Shown in pieces: positions 18,428 through 28,275 of a stretch of DNA of 64,000 nucleotides. The position numbers were made by a program, and so were the translations under genes. Every line of letters starts with the position of its first letter. The first letter of the stretch is position 1. The notes beneath the pieces were generated by a model. It did no database searches. It saw nothing but the letters and a program-made list of their open reading frames with translations, and was not told where the DNA came from. This DNA is from Microbacterium thalassium. Its GTDB lineage: Bacteria; Actinomycetota; Actinomycetes; Actinomycetales; Microbacteriaceae. Location: the NCBI RefSeq assembly GCF_014208045.1, contig NZ_JACHML010000001.1, positions 1,426,001 through 1,490,000 on the forward strand. Reading direction: 5' to 3'.

Positions 18428-20278
18428 GTGCCCGACACTTTCGACGATCTCGCCGCGCCCGACGACGAGCGACCCGCCCGACGCCGACCGCGTCGGCGTC
18501 GCTGGCCATGGGTGCTGGGCATCATCGGCGGGGTCATCGTCGTGATCGCGGGCCTCGGCATCGCCGGCGTCGCGCTGGCCGGCCAGGCGCTCGAGGTGCG
18601 GGACGACCTCGAGGCCGCGAAGTCCGAGCTCAGCAGCGTCCCCGCTCTGGTCGAGGAGGGCGACACCGAGCAGTTCGACGCCGCGGCCGCCAGCATCCTG
18701 GCCCACACCTCGAGCGCCGACGAGACGGTGCAGGGACCGCTGTGGGAGTTCGCGACCTGGATCCCCGGTGTCGGCCCCAACGTCGCCGCCGTGCGCGATG
18801 CCACCGTCGCGGCGCACATCCTGGTCCGCGATGCGCTCCCGGCCAGCTTCGAGATCCTCGGCGCCGTCGACCAGACCAAGATCCGGTTCTCGGGCGGGGG
18901 CTTCAACCTCGAGCCGTTCAAGGAGATCGTCGAGGTCCTGCCCGGCATCGACCAGGCATTCGCCTCGGCGCGCCAGCAGGTGGCGGACATCGACCGCAGC
19001 TCGCTCCTGCCGATCGTCGACGACGCGGTGGGCGAGGTCATCGAGGTCATCGACGAGACCGCGCCGCTCGTCCACACCGCGACCGGCGTGCTCCCCACCG
19101 CGCTGCAGATCCTCGGCGACGACGGCGAGCGCACGTACTTCGTGATGTTCCAGAACAACGCCGAGATCCGGGCCACGGGCGGCAACCCGGCTGCGTCGAT
19201 GCTGATCCACGTGGAGAACGGCCGCGTCACCATGGGGGAGCAGTCCAGCTCCACGACGTTCAATGAGTGGGCGCTCTACAACCAGCAGTTCGTCGACCTT
19301 CCGACCGAGACGATGGCGCTGTACGACGACGAGTGGCCGCGGTTCGTGCAGAACTACACGAAGACGCCGAACTTCCCGACCTCGGCGCGCATGTTCCAGG
19401 GGATCCTCGCCGAGACCGGAGAGAAGATCGACGGGGTGTTCTCGCTCGACCCGATCGCGCTGTCGCACATGCTCGAGGTCACCGGCGCGGTCAAGGTCGA
19501 CGGCATCAAGCTCACCGCCGACAACGTCGTCGACGAGCTCCTCAGCGAGACCTACCTGCGCTACCCCGGGTCGCAGGAGCCGGCCGACGCGTTCTTCGCG
19601 GCGGCGTCGGCGGCGGTGTTCAACAAGCTCGTCGTGGGCAAGTGGGACCCGCTGCGCATGATCGACGCGCTGCAGAAGTCGGCCGACGAGCAGCGCGTGT
19701 ACGCGTGGTTCACGCGCGAGGACGAGGAGGCCGCCGCCGCCGAGCTCGGCATCAGCGGTGCGCTCGAGACGGACAACGACACCACCACGGAGGTCGGGAT
19801 CTTCATCAACGACTCCGGCGTCGGCAAGATGGAGTACTACCTGGACGCGTCGGTGGCCGTCACCTGCGACGCGGATGAGCGGTCGGTGACGACGGCCGTG
19901 ACGATGACGAACCACGTCGACCGCGACGATCTGACGTTCCACATCCTGTCGCGGCGCACCCCGACCTACGGAGGCGCCAAGACGAGCATGCTCCTCGACA
20001 TCGTCTACGTCGCGCCGCCCGGCGCCACGATCGACGAGGTGGATCCGGTCGGCGGCGATGCACCCGTGCTCGCCCGGACCGGCGTCGAGGAGGGTCGCGA
20101 GGCCGAGAGCGTGTCGATCCTGCTCGATCGCGGCGAGACGCAGACCGTGGCGTACACCAGCGTCCTCCCCGACGGCGACCTGGGGCCGCTGTCCGTGCGG
20201 TGGACGCCGACGGTGACCGACACCCCGGTCACGATCGGCGCCGCGTGCACCGAGCTGCTCGGCGAACCCGCGGGCTGA
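18428..20278 (+). CDS. DUF4012 domain-containing membrane protein
   Basis: The 616-residue protein has a Pro/Arg-rich cytoplasmic tip, one membrane helix (about residues 25-47) and a long extracellular DUF4012 region with the signatures FQNNAEIRATGG and LRYPGSQEPADAFF. The family commonly occurs in polysaccharide loci of Gram-positive bacteria, but its biochemical role is unknown. The GTG start is supported by a -10 hexamer six bases upstream. A paralogue in a different setting lies on the minus strand at 61739-63550. It opens a four-gene surface block between the str and S10 operons. Confidence 0.88.
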   Translation: MPDTFDDLAAPDDERPARRRPRRRRWPWVLGIIGGVIVVIAGLGIAGVALAGQALEVRDDLEAAKSELSSVPALVEEGDTEQFDAAAASILAHTSSADETVQGPLWEFATWIPGVGPNVAAVRDATVAAHILVRDALPASFEILGAVDQTKIRFSGGGFNLEPFKEIVEVLPGIDQAFASARQQVADIDRSSLLPIVDDAVGEVIEVIDETAPLVHTATGVLPTALQILGDDGERTYFVMFQNNAEIRATGGNPAASMLIHVENGRVTMGEQSSSTTFNEWALYNQQFVDLPTETMALYDDEWPRFVQNYTKTPNFPTSARMFQGILAETGEKIDGVFSLDPIALSHMLEVTGAVKVDGIKLTADNVVDELLSETYLRYPGSQEPADAFFAAASAAVFNKLVVGKWDPLRMIDALQKSADEQRVYAWFTREDEEAAAAELGISGALETDNDTTTEVGIFINDSGVGKMEYYLDASVAVTCDADERSVTTAVTMTNHVDRDDLTFHILSRRTPTYGGAKTSMLLDIVYVAPPGATIDEVDPVGGDAPVLARTGVEEGREAESVSILLDRGETQTVAYTSVLPDGDLGPLSVRWTPTVTDTPVTIGAACTELLGEPAG

Positions 20279-20285
20279 TACGGGG

Positions 20286-20316
20286 TTGCATCGAAACGGG
20301 GCGTGCACTCTAGGAT
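20286..20316 (+). promoter_or_regulatory. Predicted promoter of the first glycosyltransferase gene
   Basis: TTGCAT (20286-20291) and TAGGAT (20311-20316) are separated by 19 bases. A start near 20323 gives a leader of about 130 bases. The leader can form a GGGCGTC/GATGCCC hairpin (20360-20379); alternatively GGCGTC (20361-20366) can pair with GACGCC (20448-20453), just before the start codon. Confidence 0.55.
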
Positions 20317-20455
20317 GGTGGGACCTGCTCTGGGGGAAGCGCGCCGGAGACCCGACCCGGGGCGTCGAGCAGGATGCCCGACCCGCCGACTCAGGGGCAA
20401 TGATGACCGCAGCAAGCCGCAGGACGACAGCCGGATCGTGCCCGGGGGACGCCGC

Positions 20456-21565
20456 ATGCCGGGCCTGATCGTCCACGAGTGGCTCGAGGCCAGCGGCGGG
20501 TCCGAGAACGTCTTCGAGACACTGGTCGACGCCTTCCCCGATGCCGGCCGCCTCTGCCTGTGGAACGACAGCGGCGGACGTTTCACAGACGTCGACGAGA
20601 CGATCCTGGCGCGCACGCCGCTGCGGCGGAACAAGGCGCTCGCGCTGCCGTTCATGCCGGCCGTGTGGCGCTCCCTGCCGGAGCGCGACGCCGACTGGAT
20701 CCTGGCCAGCAGCCACGTGTTCGCCCACCACGCCCGCTTCGGCGGGCCCGCGCGCGACGTGCCCAAGCTCGTGTACGCGCACACGCCGGCCCGCTACGTC
20801 TGGGTCCCCGAACTGGATCAGCGCGGTGACAGCCTCGCGGCGCGCGCGATCTCCGCGGCGCTGAAGCCCATCGACCGCCGCCGGGCGGCAGAGCCGACCG
20901 CGATCGCCGCGAACAGCCGCTACATCGCGGCCCGCATCGCCGAGAAGTGGGATCGCGAGGCCGAGGTCATCTACCCGCCCGTCGACGTCGGCGCGTTCGC
21001 GGCGCCGCTGACCCTCACCGACGACGAGCAGCGCATCCTCGACGCGCTGCCGAGCGAGTTCCTGCTGGGGGTGAGCCGCTTCGTGCCGTACAAGCGTCTC
21101 GACGCCGTGATCGAGGCGGGCCTCGCCTCGGGCATGCCGGTCGTGCTCGCTGGAGCGGGGCCCGAGGAGCGGCACCTGCGCGAGATCGGCGCATCGTGCG
21201 GCATCCCCGTCGAGCTGGTGCACCGGCCGTCGTACTCGCTGCTGCGCGCGCTCTACCGCCGGGCGTCGGCGCTCGTGTTCGCGCCCGTCGAGGACTTCGG
21301 CATCGTTCCCGTCGAAGCCATGGCCTCGGGCACGCCCGTGATCGCCAACGCCGTCGGCGGGGCATCCGAGTCGGTCATCGAGGGGGTCACCGGCGCGCAT
21401 GTGACGACGTGGAAGCGCGGTGAGCTGCGCGAAGCCGTCGCCCGCGCGCTCGAGGCGCGCCCGCAGGACTGCATCGCCCGTGCCGAGGACTTCGACACGT
21501 GCGTGTTCACGTCACGCATCCGCTCCTTCGTCGGCGCGCACGCCGGCGTGAGCGCGCTGGTCTGA
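20456..21565 (+). CDS. Glycosyltransferase family 4 protein
   Basis: This 369-residue enzyme is a GT-B fold glycosyltransferase expected to transfer a nucleotide-activated sugar to a growing surface glycan at the cytoplasmic membrane face. The C-terminal donor-binding motif EDFGIVPVEAMASG (near residue 279) carries the two glutamates spaced as in the GT4 family, and VSRFVPYKR is also typical. I chose the ATG giving MPGLIVHEWLE because it matches the start of its paralogue on the opposite strand; the longer frame lacks homologous sequence. A GTG 17 bases upstream is an alternative. Its last 54 bases overlap the convergent glycosyltransferase gene. Confidence 0.9.
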   Translation: MPGLIVHEWLEASGGSENVFETLVDAFPDAGRLCLWNDSGGRFTDVDETILARTPLRRNKALALPFMPAVWRSLPERDADWILASSHVFAHHARFGGPARDVPKLVYAHTPARYVWVPELDQRGDSLAARAISAALKPIDRRRAAEPTAIAANSRYIAARIAEKWDREAEVIYPPVDVGAFAAPLTLTDDEQRILDALPSEFLLGVSRFVPYKRLDAVIEAGLASGMPVVLAGAGPEERHLREIGASCGIPVELVHRPSYSLLRALYRRASALVFAPVEDFGIVPVEAMASGTPVIANAVGGASESVIEGVTGAHVTTWKRGELREAVARALEARPQDCIARAEDFDTCVFTSRIRSFVGAHAGVSALV

Positions 21566-22678
21566 CAGCGACGCCGCGTCCGCGACGTGCGGCGCGAGCC
21601 ACGCCAGCAGGTCGCGGTCGAACGCCTCGGCGTCGAACCGGAGGGCGTGTGCGCTGATCCGTTCGCGCGGGATTCCCGCGCACACGTCGGCTGCGGCGGC
21701 GGTCTCGTCCGCCGAGCGCGGATCGAACAGGGCGCCGCTCACGCCGTCGACGACGGACTCGCCGGCGCCGCCGCGTCGGTTCGCCATCACCGGCGTCCCG
21801 GCCGCCATCGCCTCGACCGCGACGATCCCGAAGTCCTCGACGGGCGGGAAGACGAACAGCGACGCCCGTTCCATGAGGGCCCGCACGAGCGCGTCGCTGG
21901 GGCCGACGACCAGCCGGACGGGGACGGACGCCGCCGCGGCTGCTTCGCGCAGCTCGGCCTCCAGCGGCCCCGAGCCGGCGATCACGACCGGCCGGTCCAG
22001 CACCTCGCCTGCGGCGATCACGGCATCCATGCGCTTGTACGGGATGAAGCGCGACACTCCGAGCACGACGTCGACGGGGAGCTTGTCGAGCAGTCGCCGG
22101 TCGGCGTCGGTGAGGTCAGCCCGCCAGGCGCCGGTGCGGATGGCGGCGACATCGACCGGCGGGTGGACGACCGTCGCCTCGCGATCCCAGGAGCGCGCGA
22201 TGCGGTCGGCGACGAACCGGCTGTTCGCGGCGAGCGCGGTCGCGTCGCCCGCCCGTCGCCGGTCGATCGCCCGGAGGGGTGGGCCCGCGATGCGCGCGGC
22301 CAGGTTGTCGCCGCGCGCGTCGAGCTCGGGGGCCCACAGGTAGCGCGCCGGCGTGTGCGCGTACACGAGCTTGGGCGTGCCGGGCTCGGTGCGGACGTGG
22401 TGGGCGAAGGCGTGCGAGCTCACCAGGGTCCACTCGTGCCCCCGCTGGCGGGGGATGCGCCACGTGACGGGCATGACGGGCAGCGCGAGGGCCTTGCGCC
22501 GGCGCAGCGGCGTGCGCGACAGCCAGGTCTCGCGGACGATGCGATCCGGGTATCGGTCGGGCGCGTCGCTCCACAGTGCGAGCATGTCCGCGTGGGGGAA
22601 GAGACCCGCCAGGCGGTCCAGCACGCGCTCGGCGCCGCCGGCGGGCTCGATCCACTCTGTGACGAGGAGGCCGCTCAC
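21512..22678 (-). CDS. Glycosyltransferase family 4 protein, paralogue of the 20456 gene
   Basis: The 388-residue product aligns along its whole length with the plus-strand neighbour: both begin with a GLIVHEW or GLLVTEW segment, share TPLRRxKALALP and YAHTPARY, and end with the EDFGI...VEAMAxGTPV donor-binding motif. It starts at a GTG overlapping the stop of the sugar transferase gene, so those two are co-translated. Its 3' end extends 54 bases into the convergent paralogue, encoding a tail unique to this copy. It probably adds an early sugar to the glycan begun by the sugar transferase. Confidence 0.9.
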   Translation of the reverse strand: MSGLLVTEWIEPAGGAERVLDRLAGLFPHADMLALWSDAPDRYPDRIVRETWLSRTPLRRRKALALPVMPVTWRIPRQRGHEWTLVSSHAFAHHVRTEPGTPKLVYAHTPARYLWAPELDARGDNLAARIAGPPLRAIDRRRAGDATALAANSRFVADRIARSWDREATVVHPPVDVAAIRTGAWRADLTDADRRLLDKLPVDVVLGVSRFIPYKRMDAVIAAGEVLDRPVVIAGSGPLEAELREAAAAASVPVRLVVGPSDALVRALMERASLFVFPPVEDFGIVAVEAMAAGTPVMANRRGGAGESVVDGVSGALFDPRSADETAAAADVCAGIPRERISAHALRFDAEAFDRDLLAWLAPHVADAASLSDQRAHAGVRADEGADA

Positions 22679-24225
22679 GCTGCCGTCCCGCCCGGTCGCA
22701 GCGCCGCGCGCGCCGTGCGGAAGAGGATCACGAGGTCGCCGACCAGCGTCCAGTTCTCGACGTACGACAGGTCGAGCCGCACCGACTCCTCCCACGACAG
22801 GCTCGACCGCCCGGAGACCTGCCAGAGGCCCGTGATCCCCGGCTTGACCATGAATCGCCGGTGGACGTGGTCGGCGTACTTGCGCACTTCCCGCGGAAGC
22901 GGCGGACGCGGGCCGACGAGCGACATCGAGCCCGTCAGCACGTTGAACAGCTGGGGCAGCTCGTCGAGGCTGTATCGGCGGAGGAATCCGCCGATCCTCG
23001 TCGCGCGCGGATCGCGGTGCATCTTGAACAGCACCTCGTTGCCGGCATCCTGGCGCGCCCGCAGGCCGGTGAGCAGCTCCTCGGCATTGTGGACCATGGT
23101 GCGGAACTTGACCATGCGGAACTCGCGGCCGTCCAGCCCGACGCGGGTCTGCAGGAAGAGGGCCGGTCCGCGCGAGGTGACGCGGATGGCGGCGGCGATC
23201 GCCAGCATCACCGGGCTCAGCACGATCACGGCGATCGTGGCCAGGACCAGGTCGGCGGAGCGCTTCACCACCCGCTGACCCTTGCTGTAGCGCGGCGTCT
23301 CGACGTGGATGAGGGGAAGACCCGCCACCGGGCGCGTCTGGATGCGGGGACCCACGACGTCGACGATGCTCGGCGCGAGCACGAGATGCTGCCGGCCGGC
23401 CTCGAGCTCCCACGAGATGCGCTTGACGCTCGAGGGCGGCAGATCGTCGGTGCTGGTGATGGCCACGGTGTCGGCGGATGCGGCGCGCAGCACCGATGCG
23501 ATGGCGCTGACATCGCCGAGCACAGGGATGTCGAGCCCGTCCACGCGGTCGCCGGCGCGCGTGCGCCCGCCGGGGACGCAGGCACCCACGACGTGGTAGC
23601 CGGCGCTCGGGACGCGCTGCAGCGCCTGCCCGATCTGCGCCACGGAGCGCTCCGAGCCGACGAGCAGCACGCGCGCGCTGAACTCGCCGCGCCGGCGCCG
23701 GGCGATGAGCCACTGGCGCCATATCCGGCGCTCCAGGAGCAGCACCGCGACGCCCAGCGGCAGGCTGATGAGCAGGTAGCCGCGCGCCACGTCGACGCGG
23801 AGGAGGAAGGCGACGATCGCGATGATGCCGAACAGGCGCGTGCTGACCGAGATGATGCGGATGTACTCCGTGGACCCGGTGCCGAAGACGCGGTCGGTCC
23901 GGGAGTCGATGAGGCTCAGCGACCACATCCAGAGCACCACGAGCCCGGCCGAGAACAGCCAGTAGGACACCACGCTCAGCCGCGCGTCCTCGCGGATCGA
24001 CACGCGCGCCCCGCCGATGCCGAACCAGAACAGCTGCGTGCCGAAGACGACGGCCATCAGTACGACGAAGTCGCTCAGCGTCAGCAGCCGCGCGTACTTC
24101 GCGCGCCAGTCCGACCGCCGCGGCGGCGGCGCGGCCGCGGCGACACGACGGACCTCCGAGGTGTTCAGATCCTCGGGTTCCGGTTCGCTCGGCGTCCTCG
24201 CCGCGCCGATGACGTTCGACGCCAC
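22675..24225 (-). CDS. Polyprenyl-phosphate sugar-1-phosphate transferase (exopolysaccharide initiating enzyme)
   Basis: The 516-residue membrane protein has five hydrophobic segments in its N-terminal half, a Rossmann-like middle domain and a C-terminal bacterial sugar transferase domain from about residue 320. Signatures include the KRSADLVLA membrane segment, KFRTM, a YSLDELPQLFNVL segment and SLVGPRPPLP. Such enzymes start polysaccharide repeat units by moving a sugar phosphate to undecaprenyl phosphate. The GTG at 24225 is preceded by GGGGAAGGG; a longer ATG start at 24414 is possible but would add a low-complexity tail and overlap the S10 promoter. It is coupled to the downstream glycosyltransferase. 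Confidence 0.92.
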   Translation of the reverse strand: MASNVIGAARTPSEPEPEDLNTSEVRRVAAAAPPPRRSDWRAKYARLLTLSDFVVLMAVVFGTQLFWFGIGGARVSIREDARLSVVSYWLFSAGLVVLWMWSLSLIDSRTDRVFGTGSTEYIRIISVSTRLFGIIAIVAFLLRVDVARGYLLISLPLGVAVLLLERRIWRQWLIARRRRGEFSARVLLVGSERSVAQIGQALQRVPSAGYHVVGACVPGGRTRAGDRVDGLDIPVLGDVSAIASVLRAASADTVAITSTDDLPPSSVKRISWELEAGRQHLVLAPSIVDVVGPRIQTRPVAGLPLIHVETPRYSKGQRVVKRSADLVLATIAVIVLSPVMLAIAAAIRVTSRGPALFLQTRVGLDGREFRMVKFRTMVHNAEELLTGLRARQDAGNEVLFKMHRDPRATRIGGFLRRYSLDELPQLFNVLTGSMSLVGPRPPLPREVRKYADHVHRRFMVKPGITGLWQVSGRSSLSWEESVRLDLSYVENWTLVGDLVILFRTARAALRPGGTAA

Positions 24226-24759
24226 AGCACCCTTCCCCGCCGCCGGGGCGGCGTGCCCGCCCGTCAGGTGTGCGGGCGGCGTGGTTCTGCCATTCTGCCA
24301 CCCGCCCGCCGATCCCGCCCAGGGTGGGGGATCGGTCGTGATCGGCTCGTGATGCCGTCCTCTCTGGGAAGGTGCTCCATACCGCGCGTCACGACACGCC
24401 CGGGTTTGCGACACGCCCGGGAGACCCGTAGACTAGTCAGGTTCCACATTCCGGCGCGCCTGTTGGCGTGCGCAGGATCACTGCCAGGGCAGTGCATAGG
24501 CGGCGCGTCACGCGCAAGGACCTAGGCCGCGGGCAGCAGAACACGATATCCGAAACCCCCACCCAGGAATGGGATCCGCACGTGCGCGTGCCGGCCGGGG
24601 GAGGAGGAGCCGGGGCGAGCCTCCGGTTTGACATCAGAACAGCGGTGCAGCAGCACCAGCGCAGCTGGTGAACGTGCCATGGCGCAGCAGCGCCACCGTG
24701 CGTCCAATGCCCTCGGAGCCTCCGAGAGGTATGACGCGAGACAGAGAGTGAGCAGACAA
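24226..24759. other. 534-base intergenic region: divergent promoters and S10 leader
   Basis: This region separates the sugar transferase gene from rpsJ. It holds the S10 promoter and a long leader with hairpins CACTGC/GCAGTG (24479-24494), GGTGC/GCACC (24644-24657) and TGGCGC/GCGCCA (24680-24695); the last two both have AGCA loops. A perfect TTGACA at 24628 has no -10 at the right distance. No gene is credible. Confidence 0.6.
24406..24434 (+). promoter_or_regulatory. Predicted S10 operon promoter
   Basis: TTGCGA (24406-24411), a 17-base spacer and TAGACT (24429-24434) match the sigma-A pattern well. Transcription near 24441 gives a leader of about 320 bases ahead of rpsJ. Confidence 0.75.
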
Positions 24760-25068
24760 ATGGCGGGACAGAAGATCCGCATTCGCCTGAAGTCGTACGA
24801 TCACGCAGGCCTCGACTCGTCGGCCCGCAAGATCGTCGAGACCGTGACCCGTGCGGGCGCGAGCGTCGTGGGCCCCGTGCCCCTTCCGACCGAGAAGAAC
24901 GTCGTGTGCGTCATCCGGTCGCCCCACAAGTACAAGGACAGCCGCGAGCACTTCGAGATGCGCACCCACAAGCGTCTGATCGACATCATCGACCCGACGC
25001 CCAAGGCCGTCGACTCGCTGATGCGCCTCGACCTTCCGGCCGACGTCAACATCGAGATCAAGCTCTGA
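24760..25068 (+). CDS. rpsJ: 30S ribosomal protein S10
   Basis: S10 belongs to the 30S head; as NusE it also takes part in transcription antitermination. The 102-residue product [11 protein letters not shown]... is full length. An in-frame GTG twelve bases upstream is possible, but the ATG gives the family's usual N-terminus. First gene of the S10 operon, eight bases before rplC. Confidence 0.98.
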   Translation: MAGQKIRIRLKSYDHAGLDSSARKIVETVTRAGASVVGPVPLPTEKNVVCVIRSPHKYKDSREHFEMRTHKRLIDIIDPTPKAVDSLMRLDLPADVNIEIKL

Positions 25069-25076
25069 GGTTCGAC

Positions 25077-25736
25077 ATGGCTGACATCAACTCCAAGATT
25101 TCCAAGGCCCTCCTTGGCACCAAGCTCGGCATGACCCAGGTCTGGGACGAGAACGGCAAGCTCGTTCCCGTCACCGTCATCGAGGTCGCTCCGAACGTGG
25201 TCACCCAGATCCGCACCGCCGAGAAGGACGGCTACAGCGCCGTCCAGATCGCCGCCGGTCAGATCGACCCCCGCAAGGTGAACAAGCCGCAGACCGCTCA
25301 CTTCGAGGCTGCCGGCGTCACCCCCCGTCGCCACCTCGTCGAGGTCCGCACGGCCGATGCCGCTGACTACTCGCTCGGTCAGGAGCTCACCGTGGACGGC
25401 GCCTTCGAGGCCGGCCAGCTGGTCGACGTCGTCGGCACCAGCAAGGGCAAGGGCACCGCGGGTGTCATGAAGCGCCACAACTTCAAGGGCGTCTCCGCCT
25501 CGCACGGTGCGCACCGCAACCACCGCAAGCCCGGTTCGATCGGCGCTTCGTCGACCCCGAGCCGCGTCTTCAAGGGCATGCGCATGGCCGGCCGCATGGG
25601 CGGCGAGCGCGTGACCGTCCTCAACCTCACGGTGCACGCCGTCGACGCCGAGAAGGGTCTGCTGCTCGTCAAGGGCGCCGTCCCCGGCGCTCGTGGCCGC
25701 ACCGTCTACGTCCGCAACGCAGTGAAGGGTGCCTGA
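25077..25736 (+). CDS. rplC: 50S ribosomal protein L3
   Basis: L3 is an early-assembly protein reaching toward the peptidyl transferase centre. The 219-residue product has the family hallmark [10 protein letters not shown] near the N-terminus and a GGHxxxxHR-like [19 protein letters not shown] core region. The chosen ATG gives [14 protein letters not shown]. It lies between rpsJ and rplD with gaps of eight and four bases. Confidence 0.98.
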   Translation: MADINSKISKALLGTKLGMTQVWDENGKLVPVTVIEVAPNVVTQIRTAEKDGYSAVQIAAGQIDPRKVNKPQTAHFEAAGVTPRRHLVEVRTADAADYSLGQELTVDGAFEAGQLVDVVGTSKGKGTAGVMKRHNFKGVSASHGAHRNHRKPGSIGASSTPSRVFKGMRMAGRMGGERVTVLNLTVHAVDAEKGLLLVKGAVPGARGRTVYVRNAVKGA

Positions 25737-25740
25737 TCAC

Positions 25741-26400
25741 ATGGCTGACTCGACTCTCGCGCTCGACGTCGTGAACGCAGACGGCAAGAAGGCCGGCTCC
25801 GTGGAGCTGCCCGCCGACCTGTTCGACGTCAAGACGAACATCCCGCTCATCCACCAGGTCGTCGTCGCGCAGCGCGCGGCGGCTCGCCAGGGCACCCACT
25901 CGACCAAGCGTCGCGGTGAGGTCTCCGGCGCCGGCCGCAAGCCCTTCAAGCAGAAGGGCACGGGTAACGCCCGCCAGGGCTCGATCCGCGCGCCGCACAT
26001 GACCGGCGGTGGAATCGTCCACGGCCCGAAGCCGCGCGGCTACGCGCAGCGCACCCCCAAGAAGATGATCGCCGCCGCCCTCCTGGGCGCGCTGAGCGAC
26101 CGCGCTCGCGGCGAGCGTCTCCACATCGTGGAGTCGTTCGGCATCGAGGGTGCTCCGTCGACCAAGGCCGCCGCGGCGGTCCTGAACGGCCTCGGCGCCA
26201 CCAAGAACGTCCTGGTCGTCATCGACCGCGACGACGACCTCAGCATCCTGAGCATTCGCAACCTCGCGTTCGCGCACCTGCTGACGTTCGACCAGCTGAA
26301 CGCCTACGACGTGCTCGTCTCGGACGACATCGTCTTCACCAAGGACGCCTTCGACGCCTTCGTCGCCTCGAAGTCGGCCACCGAGGAGGTCTCGGCATGA
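25741..26400 (+). CDS. rplD: 50S ribosomal protein L4
   Basis: L4 binds 23S rRNA and lines the exit tunnel. The 219-residue product contains the tunnel-loop sequence [19 protein letters not shown]. In E. coli L4 represses the S10 operon through the mRNA leader; whether the long leader here serves the same purpose cannot be told. The ATG four bases after the rplC stop is preferred to an upstream in-frame start. It overlaps rplW by four bases. Confidence 0.98.
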   Translation: MADSTLALDVVNADGKKAGSVELPADLFDVKTNIPLIHQVVVAQRAAARQGTHSTKRRGEVSGAGRKPFKQKGTGNARQGSIRAPHMTGGGIVHGPKPRGYAQRTPKKMIAAALLGALSDRARGERLHIVESFGIEGAPSTKAAAAVLNGLGATKNVLVVIDRDDDLSILSIRNLAFAHLLTFDQLNAYDVLVSDDIVFTKDAFDAFVASKSATEEVSA

Positions 26401-26696
26401 GCGCCGTGAACAAGGACCCGCGCGACATCATCCTGAAGCCGGTCGTCTCGGAGAAGAGCTACGGGCTCATCGACGAGGGCAAGTACACGTTCCTCGTGGA
26501 CCCCCGCGCCTCGAAGACCGAGATCAAGCTCGCCATCGAGAAGATCTTCGGCGTCAAGGTCGCAGCGGTCAACACCCTCAACCGCGTCGGCAAGGCCCGC
26601 CGCACCCGCTTCGGCACCGGCAAGCGCAAGGACACCAAGCGCGCCATCGTGACCCTGAAGTCGGGCACCATCGACATCTTCACGGCAGTCGGCTGA
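26397..26696 (+). CDS. rplW: 50S ribosomal protein L23
   Basis: L23 sits at the tunnel exit, where trigger factor and the signal recognition particle dock. The 99-residue product has the family pattern [13 protein letters not shown] at the N-terminus. Start overlaps the rplD stop (ATGA), indicating coupled translation. Confidence 0.97.
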   Translation: MSAVNKDPRDIILKPVVSEKSYGLIDEGKYTFLVDPRASKTEIKLAIEKIFGVKVAAVNTLNRVGKARRTRFGTGKRKDTKRAIVTLKSGTIDIFTAVG

Positions 26697-26720
26697 CGGT
26701 CGGAATAGAGGACTAGAGAT

Positions 26721-27560
<840 letters not shown>

Positions 27561-27572
27561 GAGTAGAGGAAG

Positions 27573-27854
27573 ATGCCTCGCAGCCTTAAGAAGGGCCCCT
27601 TCGTCGACGAGCACCTGCTTCGCAAGGTCGTCTCGCAGAACGAAGCCGGCACCAAGAACGTCATCAAGACCTGGTCGCGCCGCTCGATGATCGTCCCGGC
27701 CATGCTGGGTCACACCATCGCCGTGCACGACGGACGCAAGCACATCCCCGTGTTCGTGTCCGAGACCATGGTCGGCCACAAGCTGGGCGAGTTCGCGCCC
27801 ACCCGCACCTTCCGCGGCCACGTGAAGGACGACAAGAAGGGCCGCCGCCGCTGA
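27573..27854 (+). CDS. rpsS: 30S ribosomal protein S19
   Basis: S19 is a head protein next to S13. The 93-residue product starts [15 protein letters not shown] and is standard in length and sequence. It lies twelve bases after rplB and 25 bases before rplV. Confidence 0.98.
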   Translation: MPRSLKKGPFVDEHLLRKVVSQNEAGTKNVIKTWSRRSMIVPAMLGHTIAVHDGRKHIPVFVSETMVGHKLGEFAPTRTFRGHVKDDKKGRRR

Positions 27855-27879
27855 CGCGGGGGCGATAGAGGAGAGAGAA

Positions 27880-28275
27880 ATGGTGGAGTCCATCGCACGC
27901 GTGCGACACATCCGCGTGACCCCTCAGAAGGCTCGTCGTGTCGTCGCGCTCATCAAGGGCAAGCAGGCTGAGGAGGCCCTGGCCATCCTCAAGTTCGCGC
28001 AGCAGGGCGCGAGCGAGCCGATCTACAAGCTCGTCGCCTCGGCGATCGCGAACGCTCGCGTGAAGGCCGACAAGGACGGCGAGTACCTGGACGAGCAGGA
28101 CCTGTACGTGAAGAACGCGTACGTCGACGAGGGCACGACGCTCAAGCGCTTCCAGCCCCGTGCGCAGGGTCGTGCCTTCCAGATCAAGAAGCGCACCAGC
28201 CACATCACCGTGGTGCTCGCGACCCCCGAGGTCGCCGAGACCGCCCCGGCAGCAACGAAGAAGGCGAGCAAGTAA
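27880..28275 (+). CDS. rplV: 50S ribosomal protein L22
   Basis: L22 spans the large subunit; its loop lines the exit tunnel near the macrolide site. The 131-residue product contains [10 protein letters not shown] and the conserved C-terminal RTSHITVVL, then an extra Ala/Lys tail of about 18 residues. The stop overlaps the rpsC start by one base (TAATG). Confidence 0.97.
   Translation: MVESIARVRHIRVTPQKARRVVALIKGKQAEEALAILKFAQQGASEPIYKLVASAIANARVKADKDGEYLDEQDLYVKNAYVDEGTTLKRFQPRAQGRAFQIKKRTSHITVVLATPEVAETAPAATKKASK

Noticed and set aside
20340..20455. A cyclic-dinucleotide riboswitch in the glycosyltransferase leader
   Set aside because: Some short stretches resemble known motifs, but the conserved core and helix lengths of the c-di-GMP and c-di-AMP classes do not fit.
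18299..21400. A 1033-codon minus-strand frame
   Set aside because: It spans the complement of DUF4012 and glycosyltransferase genes and crosses the tuf terminator; composition is that of an antisense shadow.
24628..24633. A perfect TTGACA in the S10 leader
   Set aside because: No -10-like hexamer lies 16-19 bases downstream; the promoter at 24406 is better.
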